This document shows, piece after piece, positions 51,357 through 59,061 of a stretch of DNA of 64,000 nt. The notes beneath the pieces were generated by a model that was not told the origin of the DNA, did not search any database, and saw only the letters and a program-made list of their open reading frames with translations. Every line of letters begins with the position of its first letter. Positions within the stretch are counted from its first letter, which is position 1. Source of the stretch: CAVWUA01 sp963758025 (lineage in GTDB: Bacteria; Planctomycetota; Planctomycetia; Isosphaerales; Isosphaeraceae); the NCBI GenBank assembly GCA_963758025.1, contig CAVWUA010000005.1, forward strand, positions 339,381 to 403,380, given 5' to 3'. Both the position numbers and the translations under genes were made by a program.

Positions 51357-51898
51357 CGAGGTGCTGCCTCCCTCTGCTCACCCTGCTCCCAGTCAAAACC
51401 ACCCGCATCGCAAGAATCAAATCCGGCAGAGGGGAAGTCATCTTCGGACGGCGCGTAGGGGTCGGCCCCGGGTGGCTCGATCGCAACAACTTCGAAGCGA
51501 GTAACTCGATTGAACTCCTCGCCGTTATCACCACGCCGAAAAGCGACCTTTGCCGTAACGACAATGCCAGCAGGAAGAGGCCGTTCGAGTTGTTGCACGC
51601 TCTCAATCCCGAGCTTGACAAGGTCGCGCTTCGCCATTGGCAAGGCGGCCTCGCTAAGCCAGATATCGAGGAAGAGCACTCGGCCAGCGTAGTCGCCTTC
51701 AAGAATTTCAAACCGAACCTTGAAGCCGGGGGTGCCGCGCTTGGAAGTGAAAAGCTCGCCGGCAACGATACGGCAACGATACTCACCGGTCGGGATGGGC
51801 TTCAGTTCGTCGGCGGCTTTGGTGGCAGTCCACGCCTTCTCCAGCCGGTCCCGATCCGTGTTGAGCAGAATGTCGGACAATCGTTTTCGTTCAACCAT
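51353..51898 (-). CDS. DUF669-like protein, probable ssDNA-binding replication accessory
   Basis: 181 residues. VERKRLSDILLNTDRDRLEKAWTAT, then a beta-rich core PIPTGEYRCRIVAGELFTSKRGTPGFKVRFEIL and GRVLFLDIWLSE, ending in an acidic, Phe/Trp-containing tail (DDFPSAGFDSCDAGGFDWEQ). A beta core with an acidic tail is typical of phage DUF669/SSB-like proteins. ATG at 51898 preceded by a weak GAAGAG. First gene of the replication operon; its stop overlaps the primase ATG. Confidence 0.65.
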   Translation of the reverse strand: MVERKRLSDILLNTDRDRLEKAWTATKAADELKPIPTGEYRCRIVAGELFTSKRGTPGFKVRFEILEGDYAGRVLFLDIWLSEAALPMAKRDLVKLGIESVQQLERPLPAGIVVTAKVAFRRGDNGEEFNRVTRFEVVAIEPPGADPYAPSEDDFPSAGFDSCDAGGFDWEQGEQREAAPR

Positions 51899-52102
51899 TG
51901 TGGGAATTCTCTTCTCTTGAAGCATCAATGAGTGGCTTAGAATCGAACGAGTGAAAAACCTTGACAGATAGGGATTGAATTGTTAGTAGAAAAACCCTAT
52001 CCACTCCGTCACCGCTTCGAAGTAGCACAGTACGAGGAGAAGGGCGAGATGGTCTTTGTCACCCGGCCGTGCGATCTCTCCGTGGATTGTCGCCTGATCG
52101 TG

Positions 52103-52387
52103 TTATGACCGCCGACGACGCCCCGAGGGTGGTTTGCAGCCATCTCGAATAAAAGCATCAATCTCGACCAGATCCCAACGTCGGAGCGAGCCAAGCTTCA
52201 TGCCCTTCGGGATTGCTCCCCGGTCGGCGAGTCGGAGTACGGTTCGCCAGGAGCATCCGAGGATCTCAGCAACAGCCTTCGAGTCTCCGAGCCTGCGGGC
52301 CGAATCGCTCTGACAGGAAGGATCTGAACCTACGAAAGCCAGCGTGGCATCAACCGAGTTGTCTGATTTCGTCTCTGGGAACGACAT
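52103..52387 (-). CDS. Excisionase/AlpA-like HTH protein
   Basis: 94 residues. C-terminal MerR-like helix-turn-helix: DSKAVAEILGCSWRTVLRLADRGAIPKGMKLG then LRRWDLVEIDAFI, the excisionase fold (HTH_17). A Lys/Arg-rich tail follows. The ATG at 52387 has GAGG nine bases upstream. A candidate recombination directionality factor or transcription switch for the element. Confidence 0.7.
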   Translation of the reverse strand: MSFPETKSDNSVDATLAFVGSDPSCQSDSARRLGDSKAVAEILGCSWRTVLRLADRGAIPKGMKLGSLRRWDLVEIDAFIRDGCKPPSGRRRRS

Positions 52388-52531
52388 TGAATCCATCCTC
52401 AATGATGTGAAATTTCCCGCAGAAAAATGATTCAGGGGGAAATCTACCTGGAGATTAATGGACGCACTTTCTTCGCCACGCGACCTATCGAGGTCGTGTG
52501 TTATCGAGGTGGTACTCTCCTTGGATTAGGA

Positions 52532-53302
52532 TCAGGTTGGCCGGTAAGCCGCTAATCTCGACTCCAGAAGATTTTTCGCCTTTATATATTGCTTCCTGAC
52601 CGATTCGCCCGAACACTTATACCGGCGACCAAGCTCCGCGTAGGAGACTTCCTCGCAACCACATAACCCCATTCGTGATTTCACGATTTCGCACATTTTT
52701 TCCGGCAAACTCTCTACGGCCAACCGAACTTGCTCTTCCTGTTCATTGAGTTCCGCGACACGCTGAGGGGCGGGTTCTTGAGATTCGATCGGCAGATCGG
52801 CGGATTGCTCGTCTGCATCGTAGGTGTTCCATGTTGGGGCATTCGTGACAGAACGATGCTCAGAGTCAATGAGCTTCTTGATCCTATGCACGATGCATGG
52901 GCGAGCGTATGTGACTAAGCGAACGCCATAAGCGGGATCAAACGCATCCAAAGCTGCCAGTAATTCAAACCACGCCACGGAGACCAGGTCGTCTTCGTCA
53001 ACTGCACCTTTACATCTCCATGCGAACTTCTTGGCAATCCTTCGAAGGTGTGGCAAGTTGTGATCCATCAACGAGTTGAGAGCTTCATCACGCTCCGACC
53101 CCGATACATTGGGATCACGACTCTTGCGGACAAGTTCTCGTTCCACTTCCGTTTGCGAGGAGCGGCTCGATTCTTCGAGAGGGTCCGGTTGGGCAACCAG
53201 GCGACGGGCCGTTTTGTGAGAATCGGAGGGGGTGAAGTTGCGATTTGCGGAATTCTGATGTACATTAATCATAGAGGTACGCTCGAAGGATGCTTCAATC
53301 AT
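52532..53302 (-). CDS. Sigma-70 family factor encoded by the element
   Basis: About 256 residues. Sigma region 2: LPHLRRIAKKFAWRCKGAVDEDDLVSVAWFELLAALDAFDPAYGVRLVTYARPCIVHRIK; region 4: LPEKMCEIVKSRMGL...VSYAELGRRYKCSGESVRKQYIKAKNLLE. Region 1 is absent and region 3 is short. It could direct RNA polymerase to element promoters. The start is ambiguous: in-frame ATGs at 53302 and 53272 each lie in one unit of a 30-bp tandem repeat. The frame opens further upstream, but that part runs into the terminator of the preceding gene. Confidence 0.8.
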   Translation of the reverse strand: MIEASFERTSMINVHQNSANRNFTPSDSHKTARRLVAQPDPLEESSRSSQTEVERELVRKSRDPNVSGSERDEALNSLMDHNLPHLRRIAKKFAWRCKGAVDEDDLVSVAWFELLAALDAFDPAYGVRLVTYARPCIVHRIKKLIDSEHRSVTNAPTWNTYDADEQSADLPIESQEPAPQRVAELNEQEEQVRLAVESLPEKMCEIVKSRMGLCGCEEVSYAELGRRYKCSGESVRKQYIKAKNLLESRLAAYRPT

Positions 53303-53326
53303 AGGAGTTCTCTCGAAGAGTGCTTC
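53267..53326. repeat. Two 30-bp tandem repeats at the sigma gene start
   Basis: AATCATAG.GGT.C.CTCGAAG..TGCTTC occurs at 53267-53296 and 53297-53326. Each unit carries an in-frame ATG followed by ATT, so the translation start region is duplicated. It may be an operator pair or a recent duplication. Confidence 0.55.
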
Positions 53327-53382
53327 CGAACGAGTAATTGGTCCGATCAATTCCTTGCCGAAGGATCGGACCGAAAACAAAG

Positions 53383-53416
53383 ACCGTCCCAGCGTGTGCA
53401 ACCATGCTGGGACGGT
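53383..53416 (-). terminator. Terminator between HTH gene and sigma gene
   Basis: ACCGTCCCAGC, then GCTGGGACGGT, an 11-bp perfect stem followed on the minus strand by CTTTGTTTTC. It lies just after the stop of the HTH gene at 53423. Confidence 0.8.
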
Positions 53417-53422
53417 TTCTTG

Positions 53423-53644
53423 TCAATTCCTTGCCTCATCTATCACGTCAGAGGTCAAGCTCAGTAAATCCGCCAGTGCAAAGACGGTCCGTCCGCCAGG
53501 CGGCCGACGAGATCGGATCAGACCCTCAGTAGCCAACTTAGGGACTCGGGCTCGATGTGTGCCAAGAACACGGGCGGCATCCGAGGCGTTCAGCCAAGCG
53601 ATAGCTGGCGGAAGCTCTTCACTGCGCGTAGCGGTGGCGCTCAT
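53423..53644 (-). CDS. Small HTH (excisionase-like) protein
   Basis: 73 residues from the ATG at 53644. IAWLNASDAARVLGTHRARVPKLATEGLIRSRRPPGGRTVFALADLLSL is a MerR/excisionase-like helix-turn-helix with wing. Second such protein in the element. Followed directly by the terminator at 53383. An upstream AT-rich stretch with TATATAATC (around 53915-53925, minus strand) may hold its promoter. Confidence 0.6.
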   Translation of the reverse strand: MSATATRSEELPPAIAWLNASDAARVLGTHRARVPKLATEGLIRSRRPPGGRTVFALADLLSLTSDVIDEARN

Positions 53645-53984
53645 GGGTTTGATTCTCGAATTTTTATGTGGGAGATTTGCCGCGCGTCTGATGCGTGGCA
53701 TCAACGAGGAGATGTGGATTCGCCTTTGGGCGATCGGGAGGTGGGTCGAATCGAGAGGTTGATTGATCGGCATACTCGGGATGATGTCTGGAGCCTCTGT
53801 GCTCGCCCATGCTCCGTCGCATGGGACACCATCCGTGGTAAACAGCCATAGTCCCTGGCTGATTCCGAAAACCCAAACCTAAAATCTAATTTTTCGATCA
53901 GGCCCTAGATTATATATACAGCAATTGCACCTTCTGTCGCAACCACCGCGAGGAATTTTTTCTTGATTTCCTTGAGCGGCTCTG

Positions 53985-54745
53985 TTATGGACGTTGAATT
54001 GTATCAGAAGACCCTGGGGGAGTGCCAGCAACATTGATCTGTTGGCGACCGAGATTGATTTGCAAGGCCGGCAAGTCGAGCTTCCGGACTGTCCCCAGCG
54101 TCTTTAACGTTGCCAGAAGCCTTCGATGAGCCCGGTCAATTCGGCGCTGGCAGTGCTCCGATTGGGCCAATGTCATTCCACCCTCTGAACTCGCGATAGC
54201 AGCATAGTGGGCCTCATGCATCCTCAAGGCGAACCAAGCCACCAAGGCGGTTTGAGCGAGTACGCTTTCCACTGGCGTCGGTTCAGGGACCGGCGAGTTC
54301 GGTGGCTATCGCATCCATCTCCTGGCGAAGAGCATCCTTCGTCGTCTCCTTCGCGTTCCGACCCGCCGCCCAGTCGATGAGGCGTGCCGCTGCCCAATTG
54401 TCCATCGTTCGTTCGCCCATCGATACTTTCTGAATCTCGTTGGACACGTCGTCGTCTCCATTCGCCCCGGTTATGTTGATGATATCCCGCCCGCTCCAGG
54501 GCATCACGGACGATGGATAGGGCTTGAATCACCAACTCATCCAAGCCTTGTTCGATTTCATCGAGTTCTCGTTGTTGTTCTCGATCGCGAATACGTTCGA
54601 TCTCTTTCGCTTCTCTCGCTTCGGCTTGCAACAGTGCGAGCAGTTCGGCGGCCTGACCGCTGGCAATGTACTTGGATGTGACCCGACCGCCCCGCCGTAT
54701 GGAACGGCGAAGAATTGGGTAGCCGTTTCGATAACTGAGTGCCAT
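53985..54745 (-). CDS. Conserved hypothetical of planctomycete elements (two frameshifts)
   Basis: About 252 residues after removing extra bases near 54444-54452 and 54282-54290. It starts MALSYRNGYPILRRSIRRGGRVTSKYIASG, then a long charged helix (LLALLQAEAREAKEIERIRDREQQRELDEIEQ), GYHQHNRGEWRRRR, then in the next frame VSNEIQKVSMGERTMDNWA, and finally VESVLAQTALVAWFALRMHEAHYAAI...CQRRIDRAHRRLLATLKTLGTVRKL. No function known. Helical content suggests a DNA- or protein-binding accessory factor. Start by ATG at 54745 with GGAG about ten bases upstream. Confidence 0.6.
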
Positions 54746-55056
54746 ATGGACCCTGCTCCGTTGAGTGCCCCGGTTCCAACGAGCAAACGCCGGAGAATCG
54801 GAGATCAAATCCGGCCTGTTTCAACGAGGTCGAAGGTGACTTCTTTGCTCGGCGGTCCTGGGTATCTCCTGGAGCCGCCTTCGCTTTGACCTCTCTTCCC
54901 GATGCGAACCCTCTTGAAGTCATCGTCGCCTTGGTATCCCCCTTTCCCTGTTCTGCCAACGAGCCCGTCAAAAATTTTGAGAATAGTTTCGACGACCCAC
55001 CGCTTAACGGCTTCAAGGTCTTCGGAATTCTTCCGCCCCTTCCGCCCGCTTGTTGA
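54746..55056. other. Non-coding or unassigned stretch near the right end of the element
   Basis: Frames are open on both strands, but none resembles a protein I know and none has a ribosome-binding site. I see no RNA gene and no repeat here. Confidence 0.4.
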
Positions 55057-55311
55057 TCATTTGGTTTTCTTGCGTGATCCGGGTTTTGGTTTGGGAGGAT
55101 GCGGGGAGTTGACCGGATCGAGATTACTTCCGGTTTGAGCCTGGAGAAGTGAGATAAGACGATGACGTTGCTCGGGCGTCATGTTCGCCACGAACGCATC
55201 GAGAGAGTCGCCGGAAGACTCGAAGCCATTGTTGGAGCAAGCGTCAGTGCAAGCGGCGGGATCACTCGTCGTAACTCTTGATGGGTCTTGAGTTACGTTA
55301 GAGTGCTTCTT
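55057..55311 (-). CDS. Short ORF next to attR, possible integrase tail in the excised form
   Basis: Up to 84 codons ending in a Lys/Pro-rich tail. It includes DAFVANMTPEQRHRLISLLQAQTG. The frame continues upstream through the att core, so it has no clear own start. In the circular form this region would follow the integrase gene across the att core, so it may serve as a C-terminal tail, although the visible frames do not match without one more shift. Weak evidence that it is a separate gene. Confidence 0.3.
   Translation of the reverse strand, partial: KKHSNVTQDPSRVTTSDPAACTDACSNNGFESSGDSLDAFVANMTPEQRHRLISLLQAQTGSNLDPVNSPHPPKPKPGSRKKTK
55243..55256. repeat. Candidate integrase arm site, right
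   Basis: GTCAGTGCAAGCGG, identical to 37520-37533 near the left end and in the same orientation; a partial unit GGAGCAAGCG precedes it. The core is 56 bases away. Confidence 0.4.
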
Positions 55312-55357
55312 GACTGGGGGTCTAGAGGTCGCAGGTTCAAATCCTGTCGCCCCGACT
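55312..55357. repeat. attR: 46-bp core repeat
   Basis: Exact copy of the tRNA-Pro 3' portion at 37325-37370. Only the anticodon arm and onwards are present, so it is not a tRNA gene. Confidence 0.92.
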
Positions 55358-55376
55358 GGATGGAAGTTTTTAAAGA

Positions 55377-55416
55377 ACAAGGGGCTCGCGGCGAATGCTG
55401 CGAGCCCCTTGTTTCG
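55377..55416. terminator. Terminator beyond attR, probably the original tRNA-Pro terminator
   Basis: ACAAGGGGCTCGC and GCGAGCCCCTTGT, a 13-bp stem followed by TTCG. Before integration this hairpin would have lain directly after tRNA-Pro. The rest of the gap to 55632 shows only a doubled GATTCGTAAC (around 55430-55450) and no gene. Confidence 0.75.
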
Positions 55417-55632
55417 TTATCCGCTCCAGATTCGTAACGGATTCGTAACTGCATCGCAGTTGTGTTGGCGTTGTATCGACCATCCAGGCTGAACACAAAA
55501 TCGACGCGGAGCCCGAAACACGGCGAGTATACAACCAACGAAGCCGGGATTCACGATCCAGTGGAGAGATGCGGGCAAGCAATTTAAGCGTGTTATGAAC
55601 TAGGCCGCCGAAACAACGTAAGTGCCTTACTA

Positions 55633-55896
55633 TTAGAGGGTTGTGCCCTGAGCCTTATTCAGGGTTTCGAACATCCACTGACTGATGGGGGCGACCGCCT
55701 GGCCGTGCCCCATCACGTCGGCGAGGGCGATGCGGGTGAGGAGGTCCATCTGACAGACGGTGACGTAGTAGATGTCGCCGCCAGTCCCACCGTCAGCGGC
55801 CCCGGAGTAAAGGCTAGCCACCACGCCACCGCTCACCACGTCGTCGTTATCGTCGCGGGTACCGCCCCAAATCTCGGTGCAATGAAGCGTGTGCAT
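55633..55896 (-). pseudogene. N-terminal fragment of a SpoIIE-type serine phosphatase
   Basis: 87 residues. LHCTEIWGGTRDDNDDV then GGDIYYVTVCQMDLLTRIALADVMGHGQAVAPISQWM. The G-D-x-Y-Y and DVMGHG steps match the start of PP2C/SpoIIE (RsbU-like) domains, which run to ~250 residues or more. The stop comes after about a third of the domain, and no continuation is visible in any frame to the left. ATG at 55896 with GGAGG about six bases upstream. A truncated remnant near the island junction. Confidence 0.65.
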
Positions 55897-56103
55897 AACG
55901 ACCTCCATCGACTATTGCCCCGATTCTTCACCTTTTCATAGCGGCGGCGACATGAGATTCGACTTCCGTGCTCGGACGGCGGGCTGAGCAGTCTCGCGGC
56001 CTGGTGGCAATGGGCAAGGGACGGCTGCCCCTGCTCCCCCGCGTTGTGGGTGGCACCACGACGGCATCAGACCCAAGCCATCGTTCGCCTCGGGCGATCC
56101 CTG

Positions 56104-57168
56104 TCAATAAACGGCCGGTGACCCGGGTAACCTGCTCCGGTATTGCTTTTTGCTCTCCGTGGAGATTCCATCCGGCAGGGTGAGGAGCCTGAGATGCTTC
56201 AATTCCGTCAAGTATTCCAGACCTTCGTCGGTGACGTTCGTGCCCCGCAGCAGCAGCCATTTGAGGTTCACGAGGTCGGAAAGCTCCGCCAACCCGGCGT
56301 CGGTGATTCCCTCGCACCCATTCAGGTCGAGAATCCTCAGTGCCTTCAGTCCCGAGAGCTGCTTCAGGCCCCGGTCCGTCACCCTCGAATACGAGAGATC
56401 GAGGTTTCGGAGTTTCTTGAGGTCTTTGAGAACGATGAGCCCGTCGTCCGTGATGAGCGAGGCCACCCGTTCCGAGCCGCCAACGCCGAGCAGGGTCAAC
56501 TCCGTCATCCCCTCGACCGTGGCCAGGCCCCTGTCGCTGAACGCATGGCCTTGCAGGCTGAGACGTTCCATCTGCTTCATCCGTGCCAGGTGTCTGAACC
56601 CCTCATCCGTCATCCGCGACTTATCGAGGTGCAGGTGCCGCAGGTTCACCAGACCCCTGAGATTCTCGACCCCGGCGTCGCTGATGAGCGTCGAGTCCCA
56701 GATATAGAGGTCCTCCAGCCCAGTGAGACCCCGCAGGTGCGAGAGGCCCTTGTCCGTCGCCTGCGTTCCTTTCATCAGGAGGTATTTCAGCCCGGACTGG
56801 CCCTCCAGCAGGGCCAACGCGTCGTCGCAGGATCGGGTATCCGCATTGTCGTACCGCGTCCCGGTTGAGTTGTCGTACACGAAACTGACCTGGCGGATCT
56901 CCTGGAAGTATTCGTCTCCCAGGTTCCTCCTCAGCCAATCCGGTGCCCCTGGCGACCTTCCGGGCGTCAGCGTCCCGTTGACGAATTCATAATCGTAGTG
57001 GACCCAGCCGCCGTGCGACTCGACGGCGGCGACCACTTCCCGTTGTCGGCGAGCCCGGTTTGACTGTTGCCCCAGCCCGAGACAAAGGACCAGCACCAGC
57101 ACCATCATCATCCCAACGGTCAGCCTGAGCCCGCGACGCTTTGGCGAATTGGTCGTGGTTGAGGACAT
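56104..57168 (-). CDS. Membrane-anchored leucine-rich repeat protein
   Basis: 354 residues from the ATG at 57168. N-terminal membrane helix (LTVGMMMVLVLVLCLGLGQ) after a short basic stretch, then about nine repeats of roughly 24 residues of the type L..L.L..T.ITDAGL..L. These are bacterial cysteine-free LRRs common in planctomycetes, presumably for protein contacts in the periplasm. The frame is open for 127 codons upstream, but without LRR or signal features. Confidence 0.8.
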   Translation of the reverse strand: MSSTTTNSPKRRGLRLTVGMMMVLVLVLCLGLGQQSNRARRQREVVAAVESHGGWVHYDYEFVNGTLTPGRSPGAPDWLRRNLGDEYFQEIRQVSFVYDNSTGTRYDNADTRSCDDALALLEGQSGLKYLLMKGTQATDKGLSHLRGLTGLEDLYIWDSTLISDAGVENLRGLVNLRHLHLDKSRMTDEGFRHLARMKQMERLSLQGHAFSDRGLATVEGMTELTLLGVGGSERVASLITDDGLIVLKDLKKLRNLDLSYSRVTDRGLKQLSGLKALRILDLNGCEGITDAGLAELSDLVNLKWLLLRGTNVTDEGLEYLTELKHLRLLTLPDGISTESKKQYRSRLPGSPAVY

Positions 57169-57411
57169 GGGACTTTCGCCTGTCGGGTGCGAGGAATGAT
57201 GTGTCGTAGGACTGATGTTAGCGGTGCGGATGAGCCGGTGCCATGGATATTCCTCGGTCCGACATGTCTCAGCCATTGAGTCCTGATCGACCTCATATCC
57301 GCGATGGGATGATCCGCTTCGCCGTCTCGGCTCCCCCTTTGACATTTGTCGCACTGCCCCTACCATAGACCAGTGAGCACTGGAGGAATCCCCCGGAATG
57401 AGGTCAAGCCG

Positions 57412-58260
57412 ATGCAACGCACCTTCATCCTGGCAGTCTTGGCCGTCCTCCTGTTCGGGGGACAGGTCCTCGCGGGCATCGATGCGGGCAAACTGATCGT
57501 CCGATCCAAGCAGCAAGCTGAAGTCGCCTCCCATGTCGTGGTCGGTCACTTACGGGTATTTCATCCCGTGGCTCCGTCGAGTGGGAGCGAGGCCCCCGAT
57601 GGGATGAGTCGCTACGCCGCCGAGTTCGTCGTCGAGGAGACCGAGAAGGGGACGGGAATCGGCCCAGGGACCGTGATCTACCCGCGATTCTGGTCGAACA
57701 AAACCCTGGAGCAACTCGAAACCGAGCGACTGGTGCCCGACTGTGGCGACAGGAAAGTTGACCCGCTACCTGGCGACCTGGCTCGCATCTACGTGAGGCT
57801 CGATCAAAATGATGAATTCGTGGCCGATCATCCTCAAGGGTTCTACGCCGTCGCCAGGGGCGGAGGGGATGGAGGGGATATCGGGGCGGGCCTCATTGAC
57901 CAGCGACTCCGAACTGCCGGGGTACTCGCTCTGGGGCTCCTGTCGGGAGTGACCATCGGAGTGTTGCTGGGACGGAGGAAACGGGCGGAAGGAAGAATCG
58001 TCTCACCCTCGGCGAGGACGACTATGGGATCGAGTGCGTGTGATGAACCCCCTGCCCCTGTCTTCATTATCCACATCCCACGAAGATATTGGCACCATCC
58101 AGACTGTCCCGCGAGAATGAAGGGCAACCTTGTGCATTTTATTAATAAATTAATGTATTTCGATTTAACGAATCACGAGGAGGGCCAACAAGGCAATCAT
58201 CGCCAGCAACGTCCGCAATCGCCATCGCAGCCGGATTGCTTTGATTCGAATCATGACTGA
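57412..58260 (+). CDS. Secreted, C-terminally anchored hypothetical protein
   Basis: 282 residues from the ATG at 57412. A signal peptide (RTFILAVLAVLLFGGQVLAG) is followed by a soluble region with SHVVVGHLRVFHP, YAAEFVVEETEKGTGIGPGTVIYPRFWS and LPGDLARIYVRLDQ. A membrane helix (AGVLALGLLSGVTIGVLLG) ending in RRKRA would act as a stop-transfer. The ~75 residues after it are of odd composition and may be read-through from a frameshift. Function unknown. Confidence 0.6.
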   Translation: MQRTFILAVLAVLLFGGQVLAGIDAGKLIVRSKQQAEVASHVVVGHLRVFHPVAPSSGSEAPDGMSRYAAEFVVEETEKGTGIGPGTVIYPRFWSNKTLEQLETERLVPDCGDRKVDPLPGDLARIYVRLDQNDEFVADHPQGFYAVARGGGDGGDIGAGLIDQRLRTAGVLALGLLSGVTIGVLLGRRKRAEGRIVSPSARTTMGSSACDEPPAPVFIIHIPRRYWHHPDCPARMKGNLVHFINKLMYFDLTNHEEGQQGNHRQQRPQSPSQPDCFDSNHD

Positions 58261-58497
58261 CATCATGCCATGAACAATAGATCCATTCATCGTTGGGGAC
58301 AAGCGTCAGACCCAAACCATCGGGATTGCGTCGAGGGACCGGAAGGTAACCGGTGCGATCGCCAGACTCGCGATTCCGGCTTCGAATGTCGCTGACACTC
58401 TTCAACCTACAGATGGGCGGTGTGACTTGAGACCACGGGGAGACGATTTTTCTCAAGTTACCCCAATGCACGCTGATCAGGGTCGGCGTCGAAATCC

Positions 58498-59061
58498 CTA
58501 TCGTGTCTCCTCTGGTCGTTCCGTGGAGTCGCCCCTGTCGGTAAGGCTTCGTCCCGAAGAGGTGAACGAGACACCTTGTGTACTCGCCGTGCCGACCATG
58601 ACGGACTCAACCACCGGTGAGGTGACCTTCTCTTCGGACAGCCACTCGACCAGAAAACTGGCGGAGACACCGCCACTCGTGTCCCGCTCGCCGATGAAAT
58701 ACTCGACCGCCGCCATCGGACCGATTCGGAGCGGCTTCTTCAGATAAGAACGGATGAGTTTGCCGTCGTGGTCGAAGTAGCGAACCGAGGTGACGACGAT
58801 GGGATGCTCCTGATCCGCGTTACGGATGCTGAGTGTGATCGCGAGGTTGAAGTCCTGAGGGGCATCCGACGTGAAGATCGACGAGTAGACCGGGACATAC
58901 ACCGTCTGTCCGGCAACCGTCTGGAATCCCCCCGGTGGTGAGTCGATCTCGATTCCCCCTTCGCGGGGTCGCGTCACGGCGGGAGTCCCGCGATCATTCT
59001 GCCCGCATGATGCGAGAGCGGAGAGAACAAAGCAGAGGAAAACCAACCTGAGGCATCTCAT
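58498..59061 (-). CDS. DUF3124 family lipoprotein
   Basis: 187 residues. Lipobox LSALASC, so lipidation at C19 is likely. The core VYVPVYSSIFTSDAPQDFNLAITLSIRN, VTSVRYFDHDGKLIRSYL and GPMAAVEYFIGERDTSGGVSASFLVEW is typical of DUF3124. Its ATG overlaps the antiporter stop (ATGA), so the two are a coupled pair. This suggests a role in ion or membrane stress, but nothing in the sequence proves it. Confidence 0.75.
   Translation of the reverse strand: MRCLRLVFLCFVLSALASCGQNDRGTPAVTRPREGGIEIDSPPGGFQTVAGQTVYVPVYSSIFTSDAPQDFNLAITLSIRNADQEHPIVVTSVRYFDHDGKLIRSYLKKPLRIGPMAAVEYFIGERDTSGGVSASFLVEWLSEEKVTSPVVESVMVGTASTQGVSFTSSGRSLTDRGDSTERPEETR

Larger units (their letters stand above)
37325..55357. mobile_element. 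18-kb integrative element in tRNA-Pro
   Basis: Bounded by exact 46-bp direct repeats of the tRNA-Pro 3' end. Next to the left repeat lies a tyrosine recombinase gene pointing toward the tRNA, the usual arrangement for tRNA-targeted islands. Cargo: HNH protein, XRE regulator, PD-(D/E)XK-like protein, HsdS, HsdM, HsdR, a second HNH protein, a replication module with primase and DnaB-like ATPase, excisionase-like proteins, a sigma-70 factor and a conserved hypothetical. No conjugation or capsid genes are visible, so it is neither a complete ICE nor a complete prophage. It may be a satellite or a replicating genomic island. Confidence 0.9.

Noticed and set aside
37371..55311. Prophage
   Set aside because: Primase, helicase and recombinase are phage-like, but there are no terminase, portal, capsid, tail or lysis genes.
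55312..55357. Second tRNA-Pro gene
   Set aside because: Only the 3' portion is present; acceptor 5' strand and D-arm are missing. It is the attR copy.
55293..55538. Protein containing RQDLNLRPLDPQ
   Set aside because: That peptide is the antisense translation of the tRNA 3' end and is not evidence for a gene.
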